Origin: Carnobacterium pleistocenium FTR1
GTDB lineage: Bacteria > Bacillota > Bacilli > Lactobacillales > Carnobacteriaceae
Length of the DNA: 64,000 nt
Direction: 5' to 3'
Assembly (NCBI RefSeq): GCF_000744285.1
Contig: NZ_JQLQ01000002.1
Span: forward strand, 2,548,501-2,612,500
The position numbers and the translations under genes were made by a program. The notes beneath the pieces were generated by a model. That model did no database searches and had not been told where the DNA came from. It saw nothing but the letters and a program-made list of their open reading frames with translations. How positions within the stretch are numbered: position 1 is the stretch's first letter; the number at the start of each line of letters is the position of its first letter. Shown here one piece after another: positions 7,624-16,172 of this stretch.

Positions 7624-9464
7624 TCCCAATCATCCTCCTCATAGGGAAGATAAGGTAATGAAATATAAAAGGTTGTCCCTTTTCCTTCCATACTTTCTAC
7701 CCATATTTTACCTTTATGTTTTTTAACGACTTCTTTAGATATTGCTAAACCTAATCCAGTTCCTCCCATAGAACGAGCCCGAGCTTTATCAACTCTAAAG
7801 AAACGGTCAAATACATTAGCTAAATCCCTTTTTGGAATACCAAGACCTTCATCACTTATACTAAAAATCACACTATTGTTTGTTTCAACTAATCCACATA
7901 TGATCGTTCCACCATCTGGGGAATATTTAATAGCGTTATTCATAATATTGTCTAAAACTTGGATCATCTTATCTGCATCTACTTCTACCCATAACTTGCT
8001 TTCTGTAAATTCTCTTTTAATAGAAAACTTTTTCTTTGACTTATCAGAAGACTGTATCATCATTTCAAAACGTTTGATGACATGATCGAATAATTCATTT
8101 ACGTTAAGATATTCCAGCTCTAACGTTTCCTTATTAGAATCCATCCGTGAAAGGTCTAACAGATCTTTGATCATACGGATCATACGATCTGTTTCTTCTT
8201 GTGTTACTTTTAAGAATTGTGGAGCAATCTCTGGATCTTTCCAGGCACCATCTAGTAACGCTTCTAAATAACTTCTCATACTTGTCAGAGGTGTTCTTAG
8301 TTCATGTGATACGTTAGAAACAAATTCTTTCCGTTCGGTTTCTATCTTTTCTTGTTTCGTTACATCATGAAGCACACAAACGATTCCACTAATAAATCCA
8401 GTCTCTCTTTGAATAAGAGTGAATTCACCCTGTAGTATGACTGGTATTTCCTCAGTAGAAAAGTCGAATGAAATAATATCTTCATTTTCCAGTAATTTAC
8501 GCAAGGTATATTCCTTGTCTATTTTTAATACTTTTAAGATTGAAACGCCTAGTGCCATTTCCTGGGAAATTTGCAACATTTCCATTGCTTTGTCATTTAT
8601 AATAACAATGATTCCTCTACGATCTGTTGCTATAACGCCATCTGTCATATGAGTCAACACACTATTTAAACGTCTTCGTTCAGACTCAGTTGTTTCTTGT
8701 GCTTCTTCAACTTTGGTCGACAAATCGTTGATTGCCATAGACAAAACGCCCAATTCATCTCTACTATACACTTTAACTTGTCCAGAATAATCTCCGTCAG
8801 CCATGCGCGTTGTTTGCAGCGTCATTTCAGTGATTGGTTTTGTTATTGCCCGGGAAATAAACAACGCTAAAATAACCGTTAATGCGACTGCTACTAAAGA
8901 AGAATTAAGAAAAATAAAAGTTATTTCAATTATTTGTTCATAGACACTCTCAATATTGGTCGTTAACGCTATTACTCCAAGTATTTCATTTGACCCATCA
9001 TTTGCAATAATAGGAGAAACCAACTTCCAGATTCGGTCGTTGGTTGTTTGATCTTTATATTGGCTTGTTACTGTATTTCCCAGTAATAAAGCTTGGTGGA
9101 CATCTTTTTCATTGGTTTTACTGCCCACACTATTTTGTTGTGTACTATCACTTGATCCTAGCACATAGTGCTGAGCATCAATGACTTGAACTTCTAAAAT
9201 ACCATTCCCAGAAAAATCTTCAATTAATCTTGAAATCTCTTGAATATCTTCTTCTGTTTCATCATCTAACAGAATGGGTTGGATCGTATTATCTAAAAAC
9301 CCAACTTGAAGTCTTTTTTCTTCTTGGAAATTAGTGACCAATTGAGTTTCTAATTGCCTAACAAAGTAAGTTCCAATCAATTCTAATGCAACTAATAAGA
9401 CAACAATAAAAACGAAAATTATTTTCAAATCAATAGATTGAAAAAAAGCGATTTTTTTCTTCAT
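7620..9464 (-). CDS. walK: Cell wall two-component sensor histidine kinase WalK
   Basis: WalK senses cell wall status at the division site and phosphorylates WalR. The 614-residue protein has, in order, a first membrane helix (about 13-33), an extracellular Cache/PAS domain, a second helix (about 182-204), HAMP, a cytoplasmic PAS domain (about 265-370), HisKA with the phospho-acceptor His387 in FVSNVSHELRTPLTS, and an HATPase domain with N box (NIMNNAIKYSPDGG), SDEGLGIP and GGTGLGLAISKE. The ATG at 9464 follows CAGGAGT by 8 bases, six bases after walR ends. Full-length two-helix architecture matches Bacillus-type rather than streptococcal WalK, which lacks the extracellular domain. A one-mismatch Noc-site-like palindrome occurs in the gene at 8845-8858. 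Confidence 0.97.
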   Translation of the reverse strand: MKKKIAFFQSIDLKIIFVFIVVLLVALELIGTYFVRQLETQLVTNFQEEKRLQVGFLDNTIQPILLDDETEEDIQEISRLIEDFSGNGILEVQVIDAQHYVLGSSDSTQQNSVGSKTNEKDVHQALLLGNTVTSQYKDQTTNDRIWKLVSPIIANDGSNEILGVIALTTNIESVYEQIIEITFIFLNSSLVAVALTVILALFISRAITKPITEMTLQTTRMADGDYSGQVKVYSRDELGVLSMAINDLSTKVEEAQETTESERRRLNSVLTHMTDGVIATDRRGIIVIINDKAMEMLQISQEMALGVSILKVLKIDKEYTLRKLLENEDIISFDFSTEEIPVILQGEFTLIQRETGFISGIVCVLHDVTKQEKIETERKEFVSNVSHELRTPLTSMRSYLEALLDGAWKDPEIAPQFLKVTQEETDRMIRMIKDLLDLSRMDSNKETLELEYLNVNELFDHVIKRFEMMIQSSDKSKKKFSIKREFTESKLWVEVDADKMIQVLDNIMNNAIKYSPDGGTIICGLVETNNSVIFSISDEGLGIPKRDLANVFDRFFRVDKARARSMGGTGLGLAISKEVVKKHKGKIWVESMEGKGTTFYISLPYLPYEEDDWE

Positions 9465-9470
9465 GAAATA

Positions 9471-10178
9471 TTACTCCTGTTCAGGATTTCTTAAATAGTA
9501 GCCCACTCCACGTCTTGTTACAAGCCATGTTGGGTGACTTGGGTTATCTTCTATCTTTTCTCTTAATCTTCTAACGGTTACATCTACCGTCCTTACATCA
9601 CCAAAGTAATCATAGCCCCATACCGTTTGCAGCAGATGTTCTCTAGTCATGACTTGACCTAGATGTTTAGCCAAATAATGCAGCAATTCAAATTCACGGT
9701 GTGTTAATTCAATTGTTGCCCCTCTTTTAGAAACAATATATGCATCTGGATGAACCGTTAACGCTCCTACTTCAATATCATTCGTTTCAACTTCTTCAAC
9801 AACTACGGTTTTTGCATTATCATGCCGTCTTAAGTTTGCTTTCACACGTGCTGTCAGCTCTCTATTTGAAAAAGGTTTTGTCACATAGTCATCAGCACCA
9901 AGCTCTAAGCCAAGAACTTTATCAATTTCTGAATCTTTTGCTGTAACCATGATAATAGGCATATCGTGGTTTTTACGTACTTCTCGACAAACTTCTAGCC
10001 CATCTTTTTTTGGCAGCATCAAATCTAAAATAATAAGATCTGGTAAGACTTCTTCGACTTTTTCTAAAGCTTCTTCTCCATCATATGCTGTGAATACTTC
10101 ATATCCTTCTTTTGTTAAATTAAATTTCACGATATCTGAAATTGGTTTCTCATCATCAACTACCAATATTTTTTTCAA
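9471..10178 (-). CDS. walR: Response regulator WalR (YycF)
   Basis: WalR is the essential OmpR-family regulator of peptidoglycan hydrolase genes. The 235-residue protein has a receiver domain with acidic pocket VVDDE, phospho-acceptor Asp52 in ILDLMLP, Thr in VTAKD and Lys in TKPFSNREL, then a winged-helix domain with the typical [25 protein letters not shown] recognition region (only partly quoted by position: about residues 185-215). It is the first gene of the walRKHI operon, and a consensus promoter lies 108 bases upstream. The start at 10178 is preceded by GAGG. Among secreted hydrolase-like genes in this window, the LysM-3D gene at 47.1-47.9 kb is a plausible target by family, but no clear WalR box was found. 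Confidence 0.97.
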   Translation of the reverse strand: MKKILVVDDEKPISDIVKFNLTKEGYEVFTAYDGEEALEKVEEVLPDLIILDLMLPKKDGLEVCREVRKNHDMPIIMVTAKDSEIDKVLGLELGADDYVTKPFSNRELTARVKANLRRHDNAKTVVVEEVETNDIEVGALTVHPDAYIVSKRGATIELTHREFELLHYLAKHLGQVMTREHLLQTVWGYDYFGDVRTVDVTVRRLREKIEDNPSHPTWLVTRRGVGYYLRNPEQE

Positions 10179-10285
10179 AATGAAACCTCCTCAAAATTTC
10201 TTTTTTAAATTAACTTGTTTTTATTTTTAGTAGGATTTACTTTTTAGTCTAACTTACTTTAAATTACTACATAGCTCTACGTTCC

Positions 10286-10314
10286 ATTATACCGAACATA
10301 AGATGAGAGTGCAA
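10286..10314 (-). promoter_or_regulatory. Promoter of the walRKHI operon
   Basis: TTGCAC and TATAAT are separated by exactly 17 bases on the minus strand, giving a start site about 100 bases before walR. It is the best promoter match in this intergenic region. Confidence 0.8.
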
Positions 10315-10358
10315 AAAGCACCATTAAGTGGTTATTATAGTCTTTTAATTTATTAAGT

Positions 10359-10590
10359 CTATAATTTTTAGTGTTGCTAAATCAATTAAATGACTCACCC
10401 ATTTTTTTTGGAGGAATGGCGTTGCTTGTGGCTTGAGAGGAAGTACTGTGGGTAATTAATGCCCACTTGTATTCGTTTGTACGTTACTAAAGTAGCAATA
10501 AATATGACTATAGACTTACAAGTGATCTCAGAGTTTCACATGCAAAAATGCCTATTCCGAATGATTTTTTTGTAATCATTCACACCGTTT
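10359..10590. repeat. Dispersed palindromic repeat, copy A
   Basis: This 230-bp element fills most of the walR-EIIA gap. It opens with TATAATTTTTAGTGTTGC (10361-10378) and has an imperfect terminal inverted repeat: GGAGGAATGGCGTTGCTTGT (from 10410) against the complement of ATGCAAAAATGCCTATTCC (10540-10558). Copy B at 12418-12645 shares both ends but has an unrelated core. The core of A contains a GTGGG/CCCAC hairpin. No protein is encoded. It may be a MITE-like element or a structured RNA; the sequence alone does not decide. Confidence 0.65.
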
Positions 10591-10610
10591 GACGTAGAGC
10601 CAATTTATTA

Positions 10611-10633
10611 AAAAAATACAAGTGTATCTTTTA
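10611..10633 (-). terminator. Terminator at the end of the EIIA gene
   Basis: On the minus strand AAAAGATAC pairs with GTATTTTTT around ACTT, overlapping the EIIA stop codon and running into T7. Confidence 0.5.
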
Positions 10634-11149
10634 ATATCCCTCAATAGTTAAAGCAACTGTTTTTCCAGCTATAGCTTCAACTTCATTATCTGGTTTTAAA
10701 ACATACTGGTAATTTTCATTTTCTCCATTTATTACAATGACTGGAATAAATAGACGACAATTATGGCTGATAAGGTATTCTCTATTAAATGTTACAAGAA
10801 CTTCTCCTTGTTCTACATACATACCTTTTTGGAGATTTGTTTTAAAGCCCTCTCCATTTAGCATTACCGTATCTAACCCAACATGAATTAAAACTTCTAA
10901 TCCGTCTTCTGTACGGATCTCAAATGCATGAGAAGCATCTGCTACTTGAAATAACTTTCCGCTAATGGGTGCATAAACTACATTTGAAGTTGGGATCATG
11001 GCAAAACCTTCTCCAATCATTTTTTCAGAAAAAACTAAATCAGGCACTTCTTCTACAGGTATTATACTACCATCTGTTACGGCCACCAATAGTGCTTTTT
11101 TCTTCCCTAGTAATTCATTTTGTACTTCTTGCTTTGAAGATACGCTCAT
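10631..11149 (-). CDS. crr: PTS EIIA-Glc domain protein (stand-alone Crr type)
   Basis: This 172-residue cytoplasmic protein is a single EIIA-Glc domain. The phospho-carrier His is His89 in VLIHVGLDTV and the accessory His is His74 in SHAFEIRTEDG; VYAPISGKL and LNGEGF are also conserved. It accepts phosphate from HPr and passes it to EIIB domains of glucose/sucrose-class permeases. The start at 11149 has GGAGG nine bases upstream; an in-frame ATG 42 bases earlier lacks a site. It is monocistronic, bounded by copy A of the repeat family. The trehalose permease at 40.4 kb in this window has EIIB and EIIC but no EIIA, so this protein is a reasonable, unproven partner. Confidence 0.92.
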   Translation of the reverse strand: MSVSSKQEVQNELLGKKKALLVAVTDGSIIPVEEVPDLVFSEKMIGEGFAMIPTSNVVYAPISGKLFQVADASHAFEIRTEDGLEVLIHVGLDTVMLNGEGFKTNLQKGMYVEQGEVLVTFNREYLISHNCRLFIPVIVINGENENYQYVLKPDNEVEAIAGKTVALTIEGY

Positions 11150-11491
11150 TCCTATAATCCTCCAATGGTTAACTCTTCTTTTATTGATCATTAAGAGTCA
11201 TATACTCTTTGTTTTATCTTTAATTGTACCGGATTATACTCCTTTTGACTATCTTTTATAAAAAACAAAAATTTTAGTTGCATATCTGAGACATTTTTTT
11301 AATCTGCTGTTATAATTTCCGTATTAATGCGATTTCATTTCATTTGGATATTCCTATTATTAATGGTATTCTATAGAAAATGATAGTGAATAAATCACTC
11401 ATTGATAAATCAATTAGGTCATTTATCTACTTTCATATTTAGTTAATCTTTTTTTTTAATCTATTTTAATGAAAGGAGCGTAAAAGCTAAC
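11150..11491. other. Divergent intergenic region, EIIA gene / DUF948 gene
   Basis: This AT-rich 342-bp gap must hold promoters for the leftward EIIA gene and the rightward DUF948-YtxH pair. A TATAAT lies at 11235-11240 on the minus strand without a good -35 box. A short inverted repeat GATAAAT/ATTTATC spans 11404-11427. No gene or RNA was recognised. Confidence 0.4.
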
Positions 11492-11947
11492 ATGTCAATC
11501 GAATTTATCATAGCCATCGGTATCACAGTTTTGGCCTTGGTTGCTTTAATTATTGTCGGAATACTCATTAGTAAAAAAGTAGGCAGTTTGATGAAAGAAA
11601 TCAATTCCACTCAAACGACTGTTCAAGATCAAATAAATCATTTTACAAAAGAAACTGATGCTATAACAAGTAAGATAGATCATATGAAAACTCGAGTAGA
11701 TGATATGAAAAAAAATATAGCTGTTAAACAGGCTAATATTTCTGACTTTACTCAAACAACAGCTGTATTTGGAGAATCTATCAATGATTTAAAACAAAAT
11801 AGCACTAAAGTCGTTTCACATCTTTTCTCTAGCTCAAATAGAAAAGTAACTGTTACTCCTCCTCGAATAACAAAAGTAGGAAAGACAGCTTTAAAGATGT
11901 ACCAAAATAGAACTAAGAGGACCAAAAAACGTTTTTTATTTAACTAA
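11492..11947 (+). CDS. DUF948 domain protein, YtxG-like
   Basis: This 151-residue protein has an N-terminal membrane helix (residues 4-27, FIIAIGITVLALVALIIVG) followed by a coiled-coil region rich in K, T, Q and D and a basic tail (NRTKRTKKRF). That is the layout of DUF948 proteins such as B. subtilis YtxG, a general stress protein of unknown function. It is followed 32 bases later by a YtxH-like gene, the same pairing as ytxGH in Bacillus. The ribosome binding site AAAGGAG is about 13 bases from the ATG, which is long but no better start exists. The pair ends at a strong terminator and lies on the lagging strand. Confidence 0.85.
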   Translation: MSIEFIIAIGITVLALVALIIVGILISKKVGSLMKEINSTQTTVQDQINHFTKETDAITSKIDHMKTRVDDMKKNIAVKQANISDFTQTTAVFGESINDLKQNSTKVVSHLFSSSNRKVTVTPPRITKVGKTALKMYQNRTKRTKKRFLFN

Positions 11948-11979
11948 ACCAAACCAAATTAGAAAAGAGGACTTACATC

Positions 11980-12369
11980 ATGGCTAATAATTTTACTAAA
12001 ACTTTATTTGTGGGAGCTGCTGCCGCAATCACTGCTTTACTACTCGCTCCTAAATCTGGAAAAGAATTACGTGAAGATATAAAAATACAAGCAAATGATT
12101 TAAAAGATCAAGCAATGGACCAAGTAAACAGTTTTGCTGAAGAAGTAAAACAAAGTTATAAAGAAGTTGAAGAAGAAATTAGCTATACTGATCCTGAATT
12201 AGCTGCTACTATTGAGGATATTGAAACGGATCTAAACTTAAATTTACATTCTGAACCAGCTGATCCTTCAGATTTTACCGGTTCTGTTGAAGTTCCATCA
12301 TCTTCTGCTGTTGAAGATCTATCTAATGCCCCTGACTTATCAGTTGAGGATAGAAGAGGACAATTATAA
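11980..12369 (+). CDS. YtxH domain-containing protein
   Basis: This 129-residue protein starts with a small hydrophobic segment and the family signature LLLAPKSGKELREDI (about residues 20-35), then an amphipathic helical region and an acidic, Ser/Pro-rich tail. YtxH proteins (formerly annotated as gas vesicle-like) are membrane-associated stress proteins of unknown function. The gene forms an operon with the DUF948 gene upstream (32-base gap) and has AGAGGAC about 9 bases before its ATG. A perfect hairpin terminator follows the stop codon. Confidence 0.88.
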   Translation: MANNFTKTLFVGAAAAITALLLAPKSGKELREDIKIQANDLKDQAMDQVNSFAEEVKQSYKEVEEEISYTDPELAATIEDIETDLNLNLHSEPADPSDFTGSVEVPSSSAVEDLSNAPDLSVEDRRGQL

Positions 12370-12375
12370 TCACTT

Positions 12376-12413
12376 AATAGGATCAGGACAAATTGTCCTG
12401 ATCCTATTTTTTT
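12376..12413 (+). terminator. Terminator after the DUF948-YtxH operon
   Basis: The stem AATAGGATCAGGACA pairs perfectly with its complement and is followed by T7, a strong rho-independent terminator. Confidence 0.93.
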
Positions 12414-12417
12414 GGGA

Positions 12418-12645
12418 CTATAATCTTTAGTGTTGCCAGATTTTATTTAATTAAACACCTAAAAATTCTGGAGGAATAAGGTTGCTTGTAGCCATATATT
12501 GGATTCAATGCGAATAACTGCGCGTTAACGCTTCAGCGATTACGCTCTGTTGAGGATTGAAAGCCTTAAGACCGTGCTCAGGCTTCAGGTGGTCTCCGTG
12601 GCTTCACAAGCAAAACCGTCTATTCCATAAGAATTTTTAGTAGTC
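12418..12645. repeat. Dispersed palindromic repeat, copy B
   Basis: This 228-bp element begins with ACTATAATCTTTAGTGTTGC and has long imperfect terminal inverted repeats: CCTAAAAATTCTGGAGGAAT then AAGGTTGCTTGTAGCC (12458-12493) against the complement of 12600-12640 (GGCTTCACAAGC then CCGTCTATTCC then AGAATTTTTAG). The ends match copy A, while the core does not; the core has its own small stems (GCGTTAACGC and AGACC/GGTCT). It lies between two convergent genes, the YtxH and alpha-amylase genes. Confidence 0.7.
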
Positions 12646-12651
12646 ACATGA

Positions 12652-14112
12652 TTATTCTTCTCTTTTCACCCATACCGATAAAGAGCCTGCTGCTACAAGA
12701 AAATGACCATTTCCCGTTTCATCAATGGTTACTGTCTCCGCGCAATTACCTAAATAATCTTCATAAACAAATCCCTTTTTTTCTTTTCCTACAAACATAT
12801 CCTTAAATCCTGCTCCACTATTTGAAATAACTATGGTACATCCTTTTGGATACTCTTCATTTCCCGAACGTGTCCAACCAATGCAATTACTATGGTCAAT
12901 ATAATCTGTTTGATCTCCATGTGCATACTGTTTTTTTATATAAAGCAACTTGTCGATCACTTCACGATGGGGTTCAATTGGATTTTCCCCTTTGATACCA
13001 TAATAATCACCATAGAACAGAACGGGATAGCCTTCTCTTCTTAGTAAGATAATTCCGTAAGCTGTAGGCTTAAACCATGCCTCCACAAATGATTCAAGTG
13101 ATTGATCCGGTTGAGAATCATGATTATCCACAAACGTTACAGCTTGCATGGGATGATTTTTTATCAATGTCTGATCAAATAATTGTCGTAAATCAAATTT
13201 ATTTCCTTGTTTTGAAGCTCGTTCCAGTTGATGATGCAACCCAACATCAAAGAGATCTATTTTATAGTCTTGACTCTCTAAATAATTTTTCAAACTATCA
13301 TAACTTTGATCCCAATATTCTCCAACAATAAAAAACTGTTTCCCAAAATTAGCTTCAATGCTTTCACGCAACTCGTAAATAAATTTTTCATTTATATGTT
13401 TAACTGCATCTAACCTAAATCCATCTACGCCAGTTTCTTCAATAAACCAATTAGCCCATTTTTTTATTTCTTTAATGACATCAGGATGGCTATAATCAAT
13501 ATCAGCGTACATTAAGTAATCATAGTTCCCGTATTCATTATCTACTGTTTCGTCATCTGCCCAGCCTTTATTTGGACCTTCAATACGATAAATAGCTTTT
13601 TTTTCATTTTCTTGGTTGTAATCTGTTCCAGAAAAATGATACCAATGCCATTGAAAATCAGAATACTTCCCTTTTCTGCCAGGAAAAGTGAACTCTGTCC
13701 ATCCTTCAATTTCATAAGGTTCACTAATTGTTTGATTGCGATCATCTGGATCTACTTCAATCACTTTAAATCGTTCCGTTCCATCTGCACCTGCTTTATG
13801 ATTTAAAACGACATCAGCGTAAACTTGAATTTCATATTTATGCAACTCATCAATAGCCGCAATCAATTCCTCTTTTGTACCATACTTAGTACGTACGGCA
13901 CCTTTTTGATCAAATTCTCCTAAATCATATAAATCATAAACTCCATATCCATTGTCTGTTGTACCTGTACCCTTATAGCACGGCGGTATCCACACACTGG
14001 TTACTCCGATTTCAGCCAAGTGTTTTGCATCTTCTTTTAGCCGTTTCCAATGATTTCCATCATCCTCTACATACCATTCAAAATACTGCATCATTACTCC
14101 GTTTTTGAGCAT
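12652..14112 (-). CDS. amyS: Intracellular alpha-amylase (GH13)
   Basis: This 486-residue GH13 enzyme hydrolyses internal alpha-1,4 bonds of starch, glycogen or maltodextrins. The start MLKNGVMMQYFEWYVEDDG matches cytoplasmic and liquefying-type amylases (GH13_5). The four GH13 regions are clear: DVVLNHKAG, GFRLDAVKH (nucleophile Asp), FFIVGEYW (acid/base Glu) and TFVDNHDSQ (transition-state Asp). There is no signal peptide, so it should act in the cytosol. The ATG at 14112 follows AAGGAAG by 7 bases. It is a single gene on the leading strand and its 3' side is occupied by repeat copy B, which may end transcription. Confidence 0.93.
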   Translation of the reverse strand: MLKNGVMMQYFEWYVEDDGNHWKRLKEDAKHLAEIGVTSVWIPPCYKGTGTTDNGYGVYDLYDLGEFDQKGAVRTKYGTKEELIAAIDELHKYEIQVYADVVLNHKAGADGTERFKVIEVDPDDRNQTISEPYEIEGWTEFTFPGRKGKYSDFQWHWYHFSGTDYNQENEKKAIYRIEGPNKGWADDETVDNEYGNYDYLMYADIDYSHPDVIKEIKKWANWFIEETGVDGFRLDAVKHINEKFIYELRESIEANFGKQFFIVGEYWDQSYDSLKNYLESQDYKIDLFDVGLHHQLERASKQGNKFDLRQLFDQTLIKNHPMQAVTFVDNHDSQPDQSLESFVEAWFKPTAYGIILLRREGYPVLFYGDYYGIKGENPIEPHREVIDKLLYIKKQYAHGDQTDYIDHSNCIGWTRSGNEEYPKGCTIVISNSGAGFKDMFVGKEKKGFVYEDYLGNCAETVTIDETGNGHFLVAAGSLSVWVKREE

Positions 14113-14322
14113 ATCTATTCTTCCTTTCTAAATGTAATTATTATTTTTATCTGTTCAAGTACGGCAATTCACCACTTTTTGAGACCAAATTTTTAGTGTA
14201 ATTTTACCATCTTTTGTTCAAAAAGAGTAATAAAAAAGAATTAGCCTCCTCGTAAGACACATTAATCGACAACTGATTCTGGAACAAGTATAGTTATCTT
14301 ATCAAATAAAGGAGGTTATCGT

Positions 14323-14535
14323 ATGAAAACTTTGGATAGTGTTGCTTTAGGGTTGCTTATTGTAGGCGGATTAAATTGGCTATTGGTAGGACTCTTTGAA
14401 TTCGATCTTGTTGCTACACTTTTTGGTGGACAAACTTCGTTATTATCTAAGATTGTTTATATTATCGTTGGTTTATGTGCACTATATTCCTTGAAATTTT
14501 TCCCTTTATTAACTTCAAATCGCAGAGACAGATAG
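14323..14535 (+). CDS. DUF378 family small membrane protein (YuzA-like)
   Basis: This 70-residue protein has two membrane helices (about 7-27 and 42-60) with the DUF378 signature GGLNWLLVGLFEFDLVATLF between and around them. The family is widespread and of unknown function. AAAGGAGG lies 8 bases before the ATG. It is a one-gene unit with a terminator immediately after it. Confidence 0.88.
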   Translation: MKTLDSVALGLLIVGGLNWLLVGLFEFDLVATLFGGQTSLLSKIVYIIVGLCALYSLKFFPLLTSNRRDR

Positions 14536-14550
14536 AAACTAACTTAACTA

Positions 14551-14590
14551 AAAAAAGGGGCTCAACAATTCACTGTTGAGTCCCTTTTTT
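14551..14590. terminator. Bidirectional terminator between DUF378 and ZIP genes
   Basis: GGGGCTCAACA pairs with TGTTGAGTCCC across ATTCAC, with A6 before and T6 after, so it can serve both convergent genes. Confidence 0.88.
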
Positions 14591-14609
14591 GCGTGTTCAA
14601 TTGATTCTT

Positions 14610-15425
14610 CTATCCAAGAGATACATCTAATATCATCATGATCGTAAACCCAATCATTAACCACATAGACGCCAAATCTCTGTTGCCATTTTCTTGGGAA
14701 CCAGGTATAACTTCTTCGGCAACAACAAAAATCATAGCTCCGGCTGCAAAGCTTAAAGCGTATGGAAGCAATGGTTCCATTACGGTAACAGCTAATACTC
14801 CTATTATAGCAGCAATCGGTTCAACAACTCCTGAAAGTTGACCATAGTAAAAACTCTTGGCTCTGGACATACCATCTCGTCTTAAAGGCATCGAAACAGC
14901 TGTTCCTTCTGGAAAGTTTTGAATTCCCATCCCAATTGCTAAAGCAAGAGCTCCAGCGATAGAGGCTTCAGGATTACCCGTTGCAACGGATCCAAATGCA
15001 ACCCCTACGGCTAGACCCTCGGGTATATTATGCATCGTAATCGCTAAAACCAATAAAGTACTGCGTTTTCTCTTTTGAGGATTAACCCCTTCAGCTTCTG
15101 TTGGAGGCATACTAGGACTTAAATGGGGCAAAACATTATCTGCACTCCATAAAAAGATCCCCCCCAACATGAAACCAACTGAAGCTGGTATCCATCCTGG
15201 CACCGGACCGCTTTCGGCCATTGAAATAGCTGGTGCTAAGAGTGACCAAAAACTTGCAGCGATCATTACTCCACCTGCAAAACCAAGCATGCCATCCATT
15301 AATTTTTGGTTGACCTTCTTGGTAGTAAATACTAAAGCAGCTCCTAAAGCTGTCATTCCCCAAGTAAATAACGACGCAAGTAGCGCTTGTACTAACGGAC
15401 TTAATGAACTAAAAAAATCAATCAA
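14610..15425 (-). CDS. ZIP family divalent metal transporter
   Basis: This 271-residue integral membrane protein has about eight helices and the two ZIP metal-site motifs, MHNIPEGLAVGVAFG in helix 4 and NFPEGTAVS in helix 5. GufA/ZupT-type ZIP proteins bring zinc or other divalent cations into the cytoplasm. A His-containing loop (LPHLSPSMPP) lies between helices 3 and 4. Translation probably starts at a TTG at 15425, eight bases after GGAG, because the nearby ATG at 15429 is in a frame that stops after three codons. Single gene; no metalloregulator site was recognised. Confidence 0.9.
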   Translation of the reverse strand: MIDFFSSLSPLVQALLASLFTWGMTALGAALVFTTKKVNQKLMDGMLGFAGGVMIAASFWSLLAPAISMAESGPVPGWIPASVGFMLGGIFLWSADNVLPHLSPSMPPTEAEGVNPQKRKRSTLLVLAITMHNIPEGLAVGVAFGSVATGNPEASIAGALALAIGMGIQNFPEGTAVSMPLRRDGMSRAKSFYYGQLSGVVEPIAAIIGVLAVTVMEPLLPYALSFAAGAMIFVVAEEVIPGSQENGNRDLASMWLMIGFTIMMILDVSLG

Positions 15426-15429
15426 TCAT

Positions 15430-15880
15430 TTCACTCCTCATGTAGTTTATTCTTCTTATTTAGTCTACTGCTCTTTTCTTTTTTTGACAAATGGTTAAAC
15501 GTAGCTCTCTTTAGTCGCTAAAATCTTTCTTTTAATTTTAATTAAATCGACAAACGTTTCCATTACTTATACCTAGGTAACGAACCAGTTGAAAAATAGA
15601 ATCTATATTCAAAAATTCATATCCTTATCTAATTAAAAATTTATTTTAATTTTAATAACGCACTAACTCTAGCTAACGGTTAGAATCAAACTAAAGGTTT
15701 TGATGTTTAACTGTAAAAACATAGCCTCTATCTAGCTTTTTCTCACCTCTAAAGCGTTGCATACCAATTGATTCAAGTTAGATTTTTATCTAAGAGTAGT
15801 ACAACTTTAAAAGCAGTACGAGAGATCAGATCATTCAATTTCAAACAGTTATGTATGTTTATGCTTATATTTCTAAGAAA
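15430..15880. other. Intergenic region without a recognised gene
   Basis: This 450-bp AT-rich stretch lies between the ZIP gene and the tRNA-Lys terminator. A few short palindromes are present, such as CTAACGGTTAG at 15676-15686 and TTAGATTTTTATCTAA at 15778-15793, but no coding region, RNA gene or dispersed repeat copy was recognised. Confidence 0.5.
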
Positions 15881-15940
15881 TAAAAAAAGAGACGCAATAA
15901 ACGTTTTCAAAATGCTTTCGCACCAACGTTTATCCGTCTC
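15881..15940 (-). terminator. Terminator after tRNA-Lys
   Basis: On the minus strand GAGACGGATAAACGTT pairs with AACGTTTATTGCGTCTC, with one bulge, and runs into T7. It lies 18 bases past the tRNA 3' end. Confidence 0.85.
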
Positions 15941-15957
15941 GTGGGTTTGGCACCCAA

Positions 15958-16030
<73 letters not shown>

Positions 16031-16116
16031 ATTTTTTCCTACAAAATACATTTTAACACATTTTTATACTTTAATGTAAAAAAAGTATAACTAAATCACT
16101 CTTTTGCCTCTATTAA

Positions 16117-16162
16117 ATAAAAAAAGCTAGCCAAACAAAAGGAAACCTTTTATTTGGCTAGT
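16117..16162 (-). terminator. Terminator after purA
   Basis: ACTAGCCAAATAAAAGG pairs with CCTTTTGTTTGGCTAGC across three bases and is followed by T7 on the minus strand, 11 bases past the purA stop. Confidence 0.93.
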
Positions 16163-16172
16163 CAATAAAGTA

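Noticed and set aside
9740-10230. Plus-strand open frames antisense to walR
   Set aside because: They are shadows of a highly conserved gene and have no start signals.
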